Made by a program: the position numbers and the translations under genes. DNA of 64,000 bases, taken from Algicola sagamiensis DSM 14643 (GTDB lineage: Bacteria > Pseudomonadota > Gammaproteobacteria > Enterobacterales > Alteromonadaceae). The notes beneath the pieces were generated by a model. It made no database searches, had not been told where the DNA came from, and worked only from the letters and a program-made list of their open reading frames with translations. Location of the stretch: NCBI RefSeq assembly GCF_000374485.1, contig NZ_KB894491.1, positions 186,546 to 250,545 of the forward strand, read 5' to 3'. This document shows positions 6,928-15,444 of this stretch, one piece after another (the stretch's first letter is position 1; each line of letters begins with the position of its first letter).

Positions 6928-8397
6928 ATGCTTAGAAAGTTGCAACAAGCGATTGACCATGCAAAAACGTATTCGGAATATCGGGAAGCCTGTCTAGCCT
7001 ATGATCATGCAACTCGAAATCAAGAATGGAAAGAAGATGATATTTCCAAGGAGTACGATTATAAGTTGATCCGCCGGCGATTAAGTCGCTTGCGCACTGC
7101 ACGTGCAAATCAGGATGCAAGCACATTAATGTATATTCTCCATGAAGGGATCCATGGCAATCTGGGCAATATTTCAAACCCTCATCTCTATCGCCATACA
7201 AAAATTGGTACCAAAAAGTTAATCGAAACTTTTCTGGATGAAGTCTGCGATGCATTGAAGTTTATCTATGAAACCAAAGACGAAACGATTAGCTTCCATG
7301 ACAAGCTTCGATTCTTTGAAAGTACAGAGCATGCGTTTGGTTCTTCTTGTTTTATGTTAAGTGGTGGTGCTGGCCTTGGTTTTTTTCATGCAGGGGTGGT
7401 GAAATGCCTGCTTGAGCAAAACCTCATGCCAAATGTGATCTCAGGCGCAAGCGCTGGGGCCATTATCACAGCCATGCTTGGTACACGAACTGATGATGAG
7501 GTCAAGATGACCTTAAGTCCTGCATATATATATGAACATTTTCAAGACTGGGGAAAATTAGCTGGACCATTTAGTGACAGTTTGCTCGATCCCTACAACC
7601 TTGAAAATGCATTGATCCAACTGTTTGATCTGGAAACATTTGAAGAAGCTTATAAGCGCACTGGGCGTGCGATCAATATTACGGTTTCGCCAGCAGACAT
7701 CCACCAGCATTCGCGGCTTCTCAATGCAAGCACTTCGCCAAATGCAGTGATCACACAAGCAGTACGTGCGTCCTGCGCAATCCCATACCTCTTCTCTCCC
7801 GTTCAATTAAAAGCAAAAACGCGTGATGGAAATATTGTTCCGTATGTCCCCAATCGTAAATTTGCCGATGGTTCTATCATGGATGATATGCCGATTGATC
7901 GGCTGGCACGATTATATGGGGTGAACCATAGTATTGTCAGTCAAACCAACCCTCTTGCCGTACCGTTCCTTTCCAGAAGCAGAGAAAAACCCCGAGGGGT
8001 TGTCTCTTTAACCATGCGGCACGTGGCCAACCTTGCAAAGGTGAATAGTATCTATGCCTGTGACATGCTGGAGTCAGTCATTTGGAATGAGAAAGCACAA
8101 CTGGGATTACATAAAATTCGTTCAATCATCGATCAGCAGTATGTTGGTGATATCAATATACTGCCACCAAGAAGTTTGATGAATTTAAAATATATTCTGA
8201 AAAATCCCACCAAAAAAGGGATTGCTGAGCTTGTCTTTATGGCTGAAAAAGCAACCTGGCCACAAATCGAGACGATCAAAAATGCTACGCGTATTTCAAC
8301 GACACTTCAATACTACACACAGCTACTTCATCAAGAAGAAAGCAAGCGACTGATCTCAAAGCCAAAAGCAACATTGACTGTTGTTAGCGCATCATAG
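6928..8397 (+). CDS. DUF3336/patatin-like phospholipase
   Basis: 489 residues from ATG 6928; a GTG at 6916 is only one or two bases from the AGGGG ribosome-binding site and is less likely. The N-terminal 125 residues match the DUF3336 type found before patatin domains in bacterial and fungal triacylglycerol/phospholipase proteins. Residues about 140-345 hold the patatin core: oxyanion loop SGGAGLGFFH, nucleophile elbow GASAG (Ser175) and the catalytic Asp of FADGS (Asp314). It should hydrolyse acyl lipids. No signal peptide is seen, so it is likely cytosolic or membrane-peripheral. Nearby phasin genes make a role in storage-lipid turnover possible, but this is inference. Confidence 0.88.
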   Translation: MLRKLQQAIDHAKTYSEYREACLAYDHATRNQEWKEDDISKEYDYKLIRRRLSRLRTARANQDASTLMYILHEGIHGNLGNISNPHLYRHTKIGTKKLIETFLDEVCDALKFIYETKDETISFHDKLRFFESTEHAFGSSCFMLSGGAGLGFFHAGVVKCLLEQNLMPNVISGASAGAIITAMLGTRTDDEVKMTLSPAYIYEHFQDWGKLAGPFSDSLLDPYNLENALIQLFDLETFEEAYKRTGRAINITVSPADIHQHSRLLNASTSPNAVITQAVRASCAIPYLFSPVQLKAKTRDGNIVPYVPNRKFADGSIMDDMPIDRLARLYGVNHSIVSQTNPLAVPFLSRSREKPRGVVSLTMRHVANLAKVNSIYACDMLESVIWNEKAQLGLHKIRSIIDQQYVGDINILPPRSLMNLKYILKNPTKKGIAELVFMAEKATWPQIETIKNATRISTTLQYYTQLLHQEESKRLISKPKATLTVVSAS

Positions 8398-8432
8398 TGG
8401 CTTCTTGGCACATATCTAAACTGAATGAATGA

Positions 8433-8462
8433 GAAAACCCTCGCCCCGAGCGGGCGAAGGGT
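8433..8462 (-). terminator. Terminator between patatin and phasin genes
   Basis: TCGCCC and GGGCGA form the core stem with flanking CCC/GGG, and TTTTCTC follows on the minus strand. It probably ends the phasin transcript coming from 8475. Confidence 0.6.
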
Positions 8463-8474
8463 GTGTTAAATTGG

Positions 8475-9074
8475 CTAGCTTTTGGATGAAGAGGAAACGG
8501 GTGTTTCTGGCTCACTATTTGATATAGATTTTTCAATCGCAGGAGGCGCAACACTTTCGGCTTTCTCCACTTTTGGCTTGATGGTACGTGTTCTTTTTAC
8601 GACACCATTCCCCTCTTCACGGCTTGACGCTCGCGCTGCTGGTTTTCGCGTTGATCGCGTTGTCGTTGTTTTTTTTGCCGTAGTTGTCTTTTTCTCCATC
8701 GTCGACTTTGACGTAGTTGCCCTTTTTGCCGGTTTTTCTTTTTGTTTTGCGACTTCTTCTACCTGCGAAATTAACTTATCCAGTTTATCATTTAGATGGT
8801 CTAATTGACTGGCTCGATGCGCTGTAGGTAGTCCTAGCTTTTCTCGAAAGTTATCAATTGAACGGCTGACGACTTTTGGTTTTTTCCGTTGTCCTTTTTC
8901 CCACTCCTTTTCCAAAGACTCCCCTCGCTCTACGAGTTGACCAAAGAGGCGGTTGGATTCTTCATAGGCTTTGTCGTATTGTTTTGTGATTGCATCCATT
9001 CCCGAGCTATAAATTCCGAGTCCAACCAAATAGACTTGTTTGGACAGTTTCTCAACCTTGTCAAGTGCTGACAT
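8475..9074 (-). CDS. PHA granule-associated protein with histone-like tail (PhaF-type phasin)
   Basis: 199 residues with GGAGG 6 nt before the ATG. Residues 1-105 form the amphipathic phasin domain of the polyhydroxyalkanoate granule-associated family (VYLVGLGIYSSGMDAI, REKLGLPT, coiled-coil end). Residues about 110-199 are a low-complexity tail rich in Lys, Thr, Ala, Ser and Glu, resembling the DNA-binding histone-H1-like tail of PhaF. It likely coats PHA granules and may tether them to the nucleoid. The tail is less regular than the KPAA repeats of PhaF. The tail and absence of a signal peptide fit a cytosolic granule protein. A smaller paralogue lies at 9535. Confidence 0.82.
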   Translation of the reverse strand: MSALDKVEKLSKQVYLVGLGIYSSGMDAITKQYDKAYEESNRLFGQLVERGESLEKEWEKGQRKKPKVVSRSIDNFREKLGLPTAHRASQLDHLNDKLDKLISQVEEVAKQKEKPAKRATTSKSTMEKKTTTAKKTTTTRSTRKPAARASSREEGNGVVKRTRTIKPKVEKAESVAPPAIEKSISNSEPETPVSSSSKS

Positions 9075-9305
9075 TTTTTCCTCCAGACAGATGCAGCGAT
9101 AATCAACTACTCTACGCCTTTATCTTTGAATCAACATTCTAATTTTTAGCCAATATTTATAAATTGTCCGGTTATTTCCCAAAGTATTCTGGATATGCTT
9201 GTAAAACAGGCACTTCCAAAAAGTAGCCAACGAGTAATAATCCTTCAAGCGTTTACGCTCCCTTTATTTGAACAAAAAATCTAGCCATCGAAAATTGGAG
9301 AATGA

Positions 9306-9488
9306 GAGCAGACCTCTGCCTCCAATATAATTGATAACGTTGGAGTATTTTCTATTCCTATCGGTCAATTGAAGTTTGAATCCTGTCGGGGTGACACCGT
9401 CTTCGTTGAAGGTGTTTTAGAAGGAAGTAACGACACATTGGAAGGAATGACTACATTGTTCTATCGGAAGTTCTTGGTGAACTTCTAA
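9306..9488 (+). pseudogene. Possible 60-codon coding remnant
   Basis: An open stretch after TGA 9303 reads as protein-like sequence (…GDTVFVEGVLEG…LFYRKFLVNF) and stops at TAA 9486, but has no plausible ATG or ribosome-binding site. It may be the C-terminal remnant of a lost gene between the two phasin genes. I cannot name the family. The rest of 9075-9305 shows no gene. Confidence 0.25.
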
Positions 9489-9518
9489 AAAACGCTGATC
9501 AGAGACGATCAGCGTTTT
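9489..9518 (-). terminator. Terminator of the small phasin gene
   Basis: A perfect 12-bp stem AAAACGCTGATC/GATCAGCGTTTT with a 6-nt loop; on the minus strand TTTTTTAG follows. It sits 16 bp after the stop of the phasin gene at 9535. Confidence 0.85.
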
Positions 9519-9534
9519 CATCGAACAAACACCA

Positions 9535-9885
9535 CTATTTTGACAACTTAGAAACAGCCTCTGCCAGTGCATCAATCTTTAAAGATAATTCTTCGATGCG
9601 CTTTTCTGTATCCGTGCTATCCAGACCAAGCTTTTGTCTCACTTCAGAAACACGGGTTTCCAGTGCTGTTTTTTCCTTAAGACGATCTTTGGTTTCCTGT
9701 TCTAGTCTTTCACCTTTTTCGACAAGCTCATCAAAAAAGTGTGACGCTTCTTGATTGACTTTTTCATAGCGATCTTGAACTTCATCAATACCTTTACCAT
9801 ACGCACCAAGACCAGCGAGCCAGATTTTTCTCGCAAGACCTTCCGCAAGATCGACTTTTTCTTTGAGTAGATTCATCGTTGACAT
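9535..9885 (-). CDS. Phasin (PhaI-type)
   Basis: 116 residues with GGAGA 8 nt before the ATG. It is an amphipathic helical phasin with motifs IWLAGLGAYGKGIDEV, FDELVEKGE and VRQKLGL shared with the longer paralogue at 8475, but it lacks the basic tail. It likely coats the surface of polyhydroxyalkanoate granules. The two phasin genes are in the same orientation, separated by 460 bp and by a terminator, so they are transcribed separately. No PHA synthase is in the window. Confidence 0.85.
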   Translation of the reverse strand: MSTMNLLKEKVDLAEGLARKIWLAGLGAYGKGIDEVQDRYEKVNQEASHFFDELVEKGERLEQETKDRLKEKTALETRVSEVRQKLGLDSTDTEKRIEELSLKIDALAEAVSKLSK

Positions 9886-10065
9886 AGGGTTTTCTCCACC
9901 GTATCCATATTCTGTAGACTAATACTATGCCCTGCAATTAGAAACCGCATACTAGCGGTTCGTTGCCAACGAAATTGTGTCGATTCTCCATCACACCATT
10001 GATAGATTCAACCATAAAAAAACATGCTTTTGTTCACTATAAAACCTGATAGGGACTGTGATTAA

Positions 10066-10215
10066 ATGGTTCGGATTTTAGGCAGTACTTTTGGAAAACA
10101 GATACTAGAAATTCACCGAAATCTAGAACCTGTTGATCTTTCAGAAACTCACGCTGTTACCGCTAAAAAAGCATCAATCATGGCGCGAGGAGAGAAGTTT
10201 GGTCATTCCAAATGA
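10066..10215 (+). CDS. Possible 49-aa small protein
   Basis: ATG 10066 to TGA 10213 gives a 49-residue peptide starting MVRILGSTFGKQ, with GGGA about 10 nt upstream. Not recognised. The remaining parts of 9886-10363 show no other gene. It could be a chance ORF. Confidence 0.25.
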   Translation: MVRILGSTFGKQILEIHRNLEPVDLSETHAVTAKKASIMARGEKFGHSK

Positions 10216-10363
10216 ACAACGAGCAACAAAGCGTGAGGTTTTTTCAGCAGCCTCGCGATAGATAATTCAGGACCTGTCATATAAATAGAACAGGAATATG
10301 GGATAGTTTTCCGATGTTGATGCTCATAATCATAAAAAAATGATGATTCCATAGGAGTGAAGA

Positions 10364-12364
10364 ATGGCTTATTTTGTCACTGGCGGGACCGGTTTTATAG
10401 GCAAATTTTTAATCCAAGAGTTACTCAAACGCGAAGAACCGATTTACGTTCTTGTTCGGGAACAATCCCTCCATAAATTAGCGTATTTTGAAAAACATGA
10501 TCCAAATCAACGGATCAAACCTGTTGTCGGAAATATTTGTGATAGCCAATTTGGACTCTCCGACAAGCAATATAAAGAATTACAAAATCAAATCTCCCAC
10601 TTTTATCACCTTGCTGCAATATACGATCTTCAAACTGATGCCACATCTCAACAAAAAGCCAATGTGGATGGCACCCAGCATGCCGTCATGGTTGCACAGG
10701 CGCTCGGCGCGCAATGTTTTCATATGGTAAGCTCGATTGCAGCCGCAGGCCTATATCGTGGAATATTCCGTGAAGATATGTTTGAAGAAGCTGAACAACT
10801 CAATCACCCTTACTTTGCAACAAAACATCACGCAGAAAAAATAGTCAGAGATACATGTGAGATCCCTTATCGTATCTACCGACCAGGTATGGTTATTGGA
10901 CACTCTGAAACGGGGGAGATTGATAAAATTGACGGGCCATATTATTTCTTCAAGATGATCCAGAAATTCCGAAAATCTCTTCCCAGTTGGGTCCCCACCA
11001 TTGGCATTGAAGGCGGTTATTTAAATCTGGTGCCTGTCGATTATGTTGTCCGCGCCATGGATCATATCTCCCACCAGCCAGACTTAGATGGCCAGTGCTT
11101 TCATTTAACCGACCCTAAACCACATAAAATTGGTGAAGCACTCAATATCTTTGCTGATGCTGGCCATGCTCCGAAAATGGCGGTTCGCCTCGACACGCGA
11201 CTACTAAACTACATCCCACCGTATGTGCGACAAATGATTTCCTCGTTGCCGCCAATACGCCGGATCAAATCGGCTGTCCTATCCGATTGGGGGATCCCGG
11301 AAGAGGTGATGTCGTTTATGAACTACCCAACCAAGTTCGATAACCGAGCCACTCGCAAAGCATTGGAAGGCACGGATATTCAGCTTCCACCATTAAAGAA
11401 ATATGCAGGTTATATCTGGGATTATTGGGAAAGAAACCTGGATCCAGATTTATTCATCGCCAAAAACCTTCAAGAGCAAGTTCAACATAAAAATATCCTG
11501 ATTACCGGGGCGACATCCGGTATTGGACTTGCACTCGCAAAACGTCTATCGAGCACACAGGCGCACTTAATTCTTGTAGCAAGGAATCAATCTAATCTGG
11601 AAGAAATCCAAGCGGCTCTATCCAGTCAAACCGCAACGATCTCTACTTACTCTTGTGACTTGACGAATATGGATGACACAGATGCACTTGTGCAGACTAT
11701 TCTCGAAAAACACGAGCGAGTCGACATTCTAGTCAATAATGCGGGTCGTTCCATTCGTCGTTCTATCGAAAACAGTGCCGATCGCTTCCATGATTATACC
11801 CGGACGATGCAACTTAACTATTTTGGCTGCTTAAAGCTCATCATGGGCTTTTTGCCTGGAATGTCAGAGCAACAATGTGGGCATATTATCAATATTTCTT
11901 CGATAGGAGTGTTGACAAATGCACCTCGATTTTCTGCATATGTTGCATCTAAAGCAGCCCTGGAAGCCTTTACTCGCTGCGCAGCAGCTGAATATTCAGA
12001 TACAGGTGTTAAATTTACAACGGTGAATATGCCACTCGTCAAAACACCAATGATTGCACCAACACGGATCTACGATTACTTTCCAACACTATCTCCGGAA
12101 CAAGCTGCCAATATGATAGCCAAAGGGATTGTTGATCGGCCTAAACGTGTTGCAACACGCCTTGGGATTGCGATTCAGGTCTTGTATTATATTTTCCCAC
12201 GGGTCACTGAAATCTTATTCAACTTTACCTTCAGGATGTTTAAGGATTCAGCTGCCGCCAAAGGAGATAAGGAAGCCCTGAAAAAAGAATCCGGAAACCA
12301 GCCAAAAGAACTCAGTAGTGAGCAAATTGCAATTTCGCAATTTATGCGCGGTATTCACTTATAG
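10364..12364 (+). CDS. Two-domain short-chain dehydrogenase/fatty-acyl reductase-like protein
   Basis: 666 residues with TAGGAG upstream of the ATG. The first half (1-355) is an extended SDR of the NAD-dependent epimerase / male-sterility type: TGGTGFIG at 6-13, Ser123/124, Tyr150-x3-Lys154. The second half (375-640) is a classical SDR: TGATSGIG at 381-388, NNAG, and a YVASK active site near 530. This fusion architecture is known in gammaproteobacteria as SDR family oxidoreductases related to fatty-acyl-CoA/aldehyde reductases. The first domain may reduce an acyl-CoA and the second an aldehyde or ketone. The substrate is inferred; neighbouring phasins and lipase hint at lipid metabolism. Confidence 0.85.
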   Translation: MAYFVTGGTGFIGKFLIQELLKREEPIYVLVREQSLHKLAYFEKHDPNQRIKPVVGNICDSQFGLSDKQYKELQNQISHFYHLAAIYDLQTDATSQQKANVDGTQHAVMVAQALGAQCFHMVSSIAAAGLYRGIFREDMFEEAEQLNHPYFATKHHAEKIVRDTCEIPYRIYRPGMVIGHSETGEIDKIDGPYYFFKMIQKFRKSLPSWVPTIGIEGGYLNLVPVDYVVRAMDHISHQPDLDGQCFHLTDPKPHKIGEALNIFADAGHAPKMAVRLDTRLLNYIPPYVRQMISSLPPIRRIKSAVLSDWGIPEEVMSFMNYPTKFDNRATRKALEGTDIQLPPLKKYAGYIWDYWERNLDPDLFIAKNLQEQVQHKNILITGATSGIGLALAKRLSSTQAHLILVARNQSNLEEIQAALSSQTATISTYSCDLTNMDDTDALVQTILEKHERVDILVNNAGRSIRRSIENSADRFHDYTRTMQLNYFGCLKLIMGFLPGMSEQQCGHIINISSIGVLTNAPRFSAYVASKAALEAFTRCAAAEYSDTGVKFTTVNMPLVKTPMIAPTRIYDYFPTLSPEQAANMIAKGIVDRPKRVATRLGIAIQVLYYIFPRVTEILFNFTFRMFKDSAAAKGDKEALKKESGNQPKELSSEQIAISQFMRGIHL

Positions 12365-12398
12365 ATGCCAATTTTTTAAGTAATAGAAGTATTGAACT

Positions 12399-13151
12399 AT
12401 GGTAAAAGGCTTTCATTCAAAAATTCTCATTAACTGTGATATGGGAGAGAGTGATGTTCTCCCTATGGACCAGGAAGACAAGGATGTTTTCCCATTTATT
12501 CATATGGCAAGTGTCGCTTGTGGTGGACATGCTTCAAACCCAACTTTACTGCTGGAAACCATTCGTCTAGCAAAACAATATCAAGTCAAAGTTGGGGCGC
12601 ATCCCTCTTATCCAGATCGCGAGAACTTCGGACGCAAGTCTGTGTCACTTTCTGCCGATACACTCTATGCGGAAATATTGTTTCAGATTTCTTCTGTTCT
12701 CGGTATCTGTCAAAGTGAATCCATCTCAATGGAGTACATTAAGCCACATGGTGCGTTGTACCATGATATGCAAAAAGATTTGAGTATTTTCGAAGTGATA
12801 CTGAATACCCTTTGTGCATTAGATAGTCGTATTTTTCTTGTTGTGCCAGCATTCACCCTTTCTCATGAACACCAACATGCAGCGAAAGAACGTGGCATTC
12901 ATCTTATCTATGAGGCTTTTGCCGATCGACGATATACCGAAACGGGTCACCTAAAATCACGACAACACGCAGATGCTGTTTTGAATACTCCAGAAGACAT
13001 CATTCATCAAGCCCGACAAATTGCTCAATATGGGACGGTCATCTCGGATCAAGGACATGAAATTCAGTTAGCAGCAGATACACTATGCTTTCATGGTGAT
13101 AACCCTGCTTCTGTCTCGGCATTAAAGCAACTCAAAAAAGATTTAGTATGA
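12399..13151 (+). CDS. pxpA: 5-oxoprolinase subunit A (LamB/YcsF family)
   Basis: 250 residues. The N-terminal INCDMGES motif, VACGGHASNP, KVGAHPSYPDRENFGR and YIKPHGALYH are signatures of the LamB/YcsF family. PxpA acts with PxpB and PxpC in ATP-dependent opening of 5-oxoproline to glutamate. Its stop overlaps the pxpB start by 4 bp, so the two are co-translated. There is no strong Shine-Dalgarno before the chosen ATG, but the start fits the family N-terminus. The third subunit is not adjacent. Confidence 0.9.
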   Translation: MVKGFHSKILINCDMGESDVLPMDQEDKDVFPFIHMASVACGGHASNPTLLLETIRLAKQYQVKVGAHPSYPDRENFGRKSVSLSADTLYAEILFQISSVLGICQSESISMEYIKPHGALYHDMQKDLSIFEVILNTLCALDSRIFLVVPAFTLSHEHQHAAKERGIHLIYEAFADRRYTETGHLKSRQHADAVLNTPEDIIHQARQIAQYGTVISDQGHEIQLAADTLCFHGDNPASVSALKQLKKDLV

Positions 13152-13813
13152 TCCCCTGGCAATACGATATCAATCCAATCAACGTTGATGCACTTCGTGT
13201 CCGCTTTCATACTTCTCCTTCCCCGGAACTGTGTCACGTGCTTCAGTCTCTGCGAAAGTCAATTATCATGCAATTCCCAGAGAGCATCCAAGATGTTATT
13301 CCTGCATACCAAACCCTGATGATCCAGTTTCAATTTCTTCAATTATCAACGGATATGCTGACGGACTTCATTGAACATACGCTCCAAAATATGGAATACC
13401 TACCTAAGTTTTCACCAAAACATCATCAAATACCGACGCGTTATGATGGCATGGATTTGCATCGTGTTGCTTCGTTATGTAATTTAACTCCAGAAGAAGT
13501 CATTCAATTGCACAGTGGGAGACAGTTCACCGTCTACTGCCTTGGATTTTTACCAGGGTTCCCATACTTAGGCCCTCTGGACTCTTCCCTTTTTCTTCCT
13601 AGATTGAAGAACCCACGGAAACAGGTCCCAGCAGGGAGTGTTGGGATTGCAGAGCACCAAACGGGTATTTATCCCATCAATTCACCAGGTGGATGGCATA
13701 TTATTGGCACAACAGACGTGACATTGTATGACCCACAACACCCAGATCAATGCCCCTTTGAAGTGGGAGATATCGTTGAATTTGTTCCTATTTTTTTCAA
13801 TTCGTGTAAATGA
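13148..13813 (+). CDS. pxpB: 5-oxoprolinase subunit B (KipI / carboxyltransferase subunit 1 family)
   Basis: 221 residues. It shows the KipI-family motifs YDGMDLHRVA, FLPGFPYLG, PAGSVGIA and NSPGGWHIIG, and overlaps pxpA by ATGA. In B. subtilis and E. coli the next gene is pxpC (KipA). Here the next gene, 60 bp on, is a phosphofructokinase, so the complex is incomplete locally. The missing subunit may lie elsewhere, or the pair may work differently. Confidence 0.9.
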   Translation: MIPWQYDINPINVDALRVRFHTSPSPELCHVLQSLRKSIIMQFPESIQDVIPAYQTLMIQFQFLQLSTDMLTDFIEHTLQNMEYLPKFSPKHHQIPTRYDGMDLHRVASLCNLTPEEVIQLHSGRQFTVYCLGFLPGFPYLGPLDSSLFLPRLKNPRKQVPAGSVGIAEHQTGIYPINSPGGWHIIGTTDVTLYDPQHPDQCPFEVGDIVEFVPIFFNSCK

Positions 13814-13874
13814 TTGATATGAAACAACGCAAAGCATTCAGGTCCTATCTATAGTTCACAAACAGGAGGCAATG

Positions 13875-14873
13875 ATGACAAAACTTGTGAAAAAAATCGC
13901 CTTGTTGACATCAGGAGGCGATGCGCCAGGTATGAACGCAGCGATTCGAAGCGCAACGCTCACTGCACATGATTACGAAGTGATTGGCTATAAACACGGA
14001 TTTAATGGGCTTTTGGACCAAGATTGTATTGTGCTGAATGACGCCGATGTGCGACATATCATTCATCAAGGCGGAACTATTTTAAAAAGCGCCCGCTGCC
14101 CTGCTTTTTCTGAAGTTCAATCCTCAAAAATTGCAGCTGAGAACTTATCTAAAAATCAGATTGATGCGTTAATCGTCATAGGTGGTGATGGTAGTTTTCG
14201 GGGTGCTTGTCACCTCGCACAATACTGGTCAGGCCAAATCATTGGTATTCCCGGTACAATTGATAACGATGTAGACGGCACAGATCATACGATTGGCTTT
14301 TATACGGCTATGGAGACCGCACTGGATGCTACCGATAAAATCCGTGACACTGCTGATGCTTTTGAGCGTATATTTATTGTGGAAGTCATGGGTCGTCATA
14401 GTGGGTTTCTTGCAACTTCAATTGGAATTGCCTGCGGCGCAGAACAAATTATCTGCCCAGAGCTTCATGCGCCAGAACATTTTGATTTGCAAACAATCAC
14501 ACAACATGTTGAATCCACTCGAGCAAGAAGAGGCAAGTCTAGTTATATCATTGTAATGTCAGAAAACTCCTACCCGGATGGCGCTGTTGCTCTAGCTCAT
14601 CTGCTTTCTGAGCAAATAGGAATAGACTGTCGCGCATGTGTTCTTGGGCATATTCAACGTGGCGGTTCACCTGTGGCATCAGACCGGATCCTCGCAACAA
14701 AATTGGGAGCGGCGGCCGTAGAAGCTATTGCATCAGGGAAAAGCAAACTCATGATCGGCGAATCTCAAGGAGCAATTGCCTGCATCCCTCTTGACCAAGC
14801 GAGTACCCACCAAAAAACTGTCGATACAACTTTATTAAAACTCCAACAACATGTTTTCGATCATCAGGGATAG
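13875..14873 (+). CDS. pfkA: ATP-dependent 6-phosphofructokinase
   Basis: 332 residues from the second of two adjacent ATGs, which has the better spacing to AGGAGG. It phosphorylates fructose-6-phosphate in glycolysis. Motifs: TSGGDAPGMNAAIR, GGDGS (103-107) and PGTIDNDVDGTDHT. Gly at the fourth position of GGDG and PGTIDND rather than PKTIDND point to ATP, not pyrophosphate, as donor. Length is close to E. coli PfkA (320). It follows pxpAB by 60 bp and may share their transcript. Confidence 0.92.
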   Translation: MTKLVKKIALLTSGGDAPGMNAAIRSATLTAHDYEVIGYKHGFNGLLDQDCIVLNDADVRHIIHQGGTILKSARCPAFSEVQSSKIAAENLSKNQIDALIVIGGDGSFRGACHLAQYWSGQIIGIPGTIDNDVDGTDHTIGFYTAMETALDATDKIRDTADAFERIFIVEVMGRHSGFLATSIGIACGAEQIICPELHAPEHFDLQTITQHVESTRARRGKSSYIIVMSENSYPDGAVALAHLLSEQIGIDCRACVLGHIQRGGSPVASDRILATKLGAAAVEAIASGKSKLMIGESQGAIACIPLDQASTHQKTVDTTLLKLQQHVFDHQG

Positions 14874-14905
14874 AGAAAAAAACAAGCAAAGAAAGTAGGT
14901 GTTCT

Positions 14906-15373
14906 ATGAATAGAATAACGCTAGAATACAACTTTCTGAATCGATTGAGTTACTATCATTCCCTGATGCCATTTTTTGCTGACAAACAATTAAAAAACAA
15001 ACGTCTGCTGCACTTATTACTCCTTATTCCAGTATTCACTATTATTATATGGGTTGATATTTCGCTAATTCTTGACGAGGAATTCATACTGGTTGAAGGT
15101 TTGGAAAGTGCCCTTCTATATACCGGATTCTGTGGCGTTTTAGGATTTGTATTTAGAGTACAGTTCATCAGTCGAAAATTTTGGCAAGCTATTTTTATAC
15201 TCGACTTTGCGGATAATCTCTACGGCATATATAGTAGCTTGCTTAATGGGGATATATTTTTCTATGATTATACCGCGATACTTGTTTTATCCTTTATCAT
15301 TTTCGCCTTTTACTATTACATCCTATTTTGGCTGTATGCTTTTGACTCATATGACATCTGGGTAGAAAAGTAA
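14906..15373 (+). CDS. Small integral membrane protein of unknown function
   Basis: 155 residues, about four hydrophobic helices (roughly 34-56, 67-83, 90-112 and 122-148) rich in Phe, Ile, Leu and Tyr, and a short charged N-terminus. AGG precedes the ATG. It starts 33 bp after pfkA in the same direction, so co-transcription is possible. No family recognised. Confidence 0.6.
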   Translation: MNRITLEYNFLNRLSYYHSLMPFFADKQLKNKRLLHLLLLIPVFTIIIWVDISLILDEEFILVEGLESALLYTGFCGVLGFVFRVQFISRKFWQAIFILDFADNLYGIYSSLLNGDIFFYDYTAILVLSFIIFAFYYYILFWLYAFDSYDIWVEK

Positions 15374-15444
15374 CACTCGACACCAGTACCTATTTCCGAT
15401 ACCTTTGCAAGCTTTTCTAATGAAGGTCCAACTTAGAGTTCGCA

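Noticed and set aside
8482-8808. 108-codon plus-strand ORF opposite the PhaF-type phasin
   Set aside because: It is the antisense shadow of the Lys/Thr/Ala-rich tail; no ribosome-binding site.
9365-9405. tRNA-like T-arm (TTTGAATCC…GGGGTGACACC)
   Set aside because: No acceptor or anticodon stem can be formed with the upstream sequence; it lies in a coding-like remnant.
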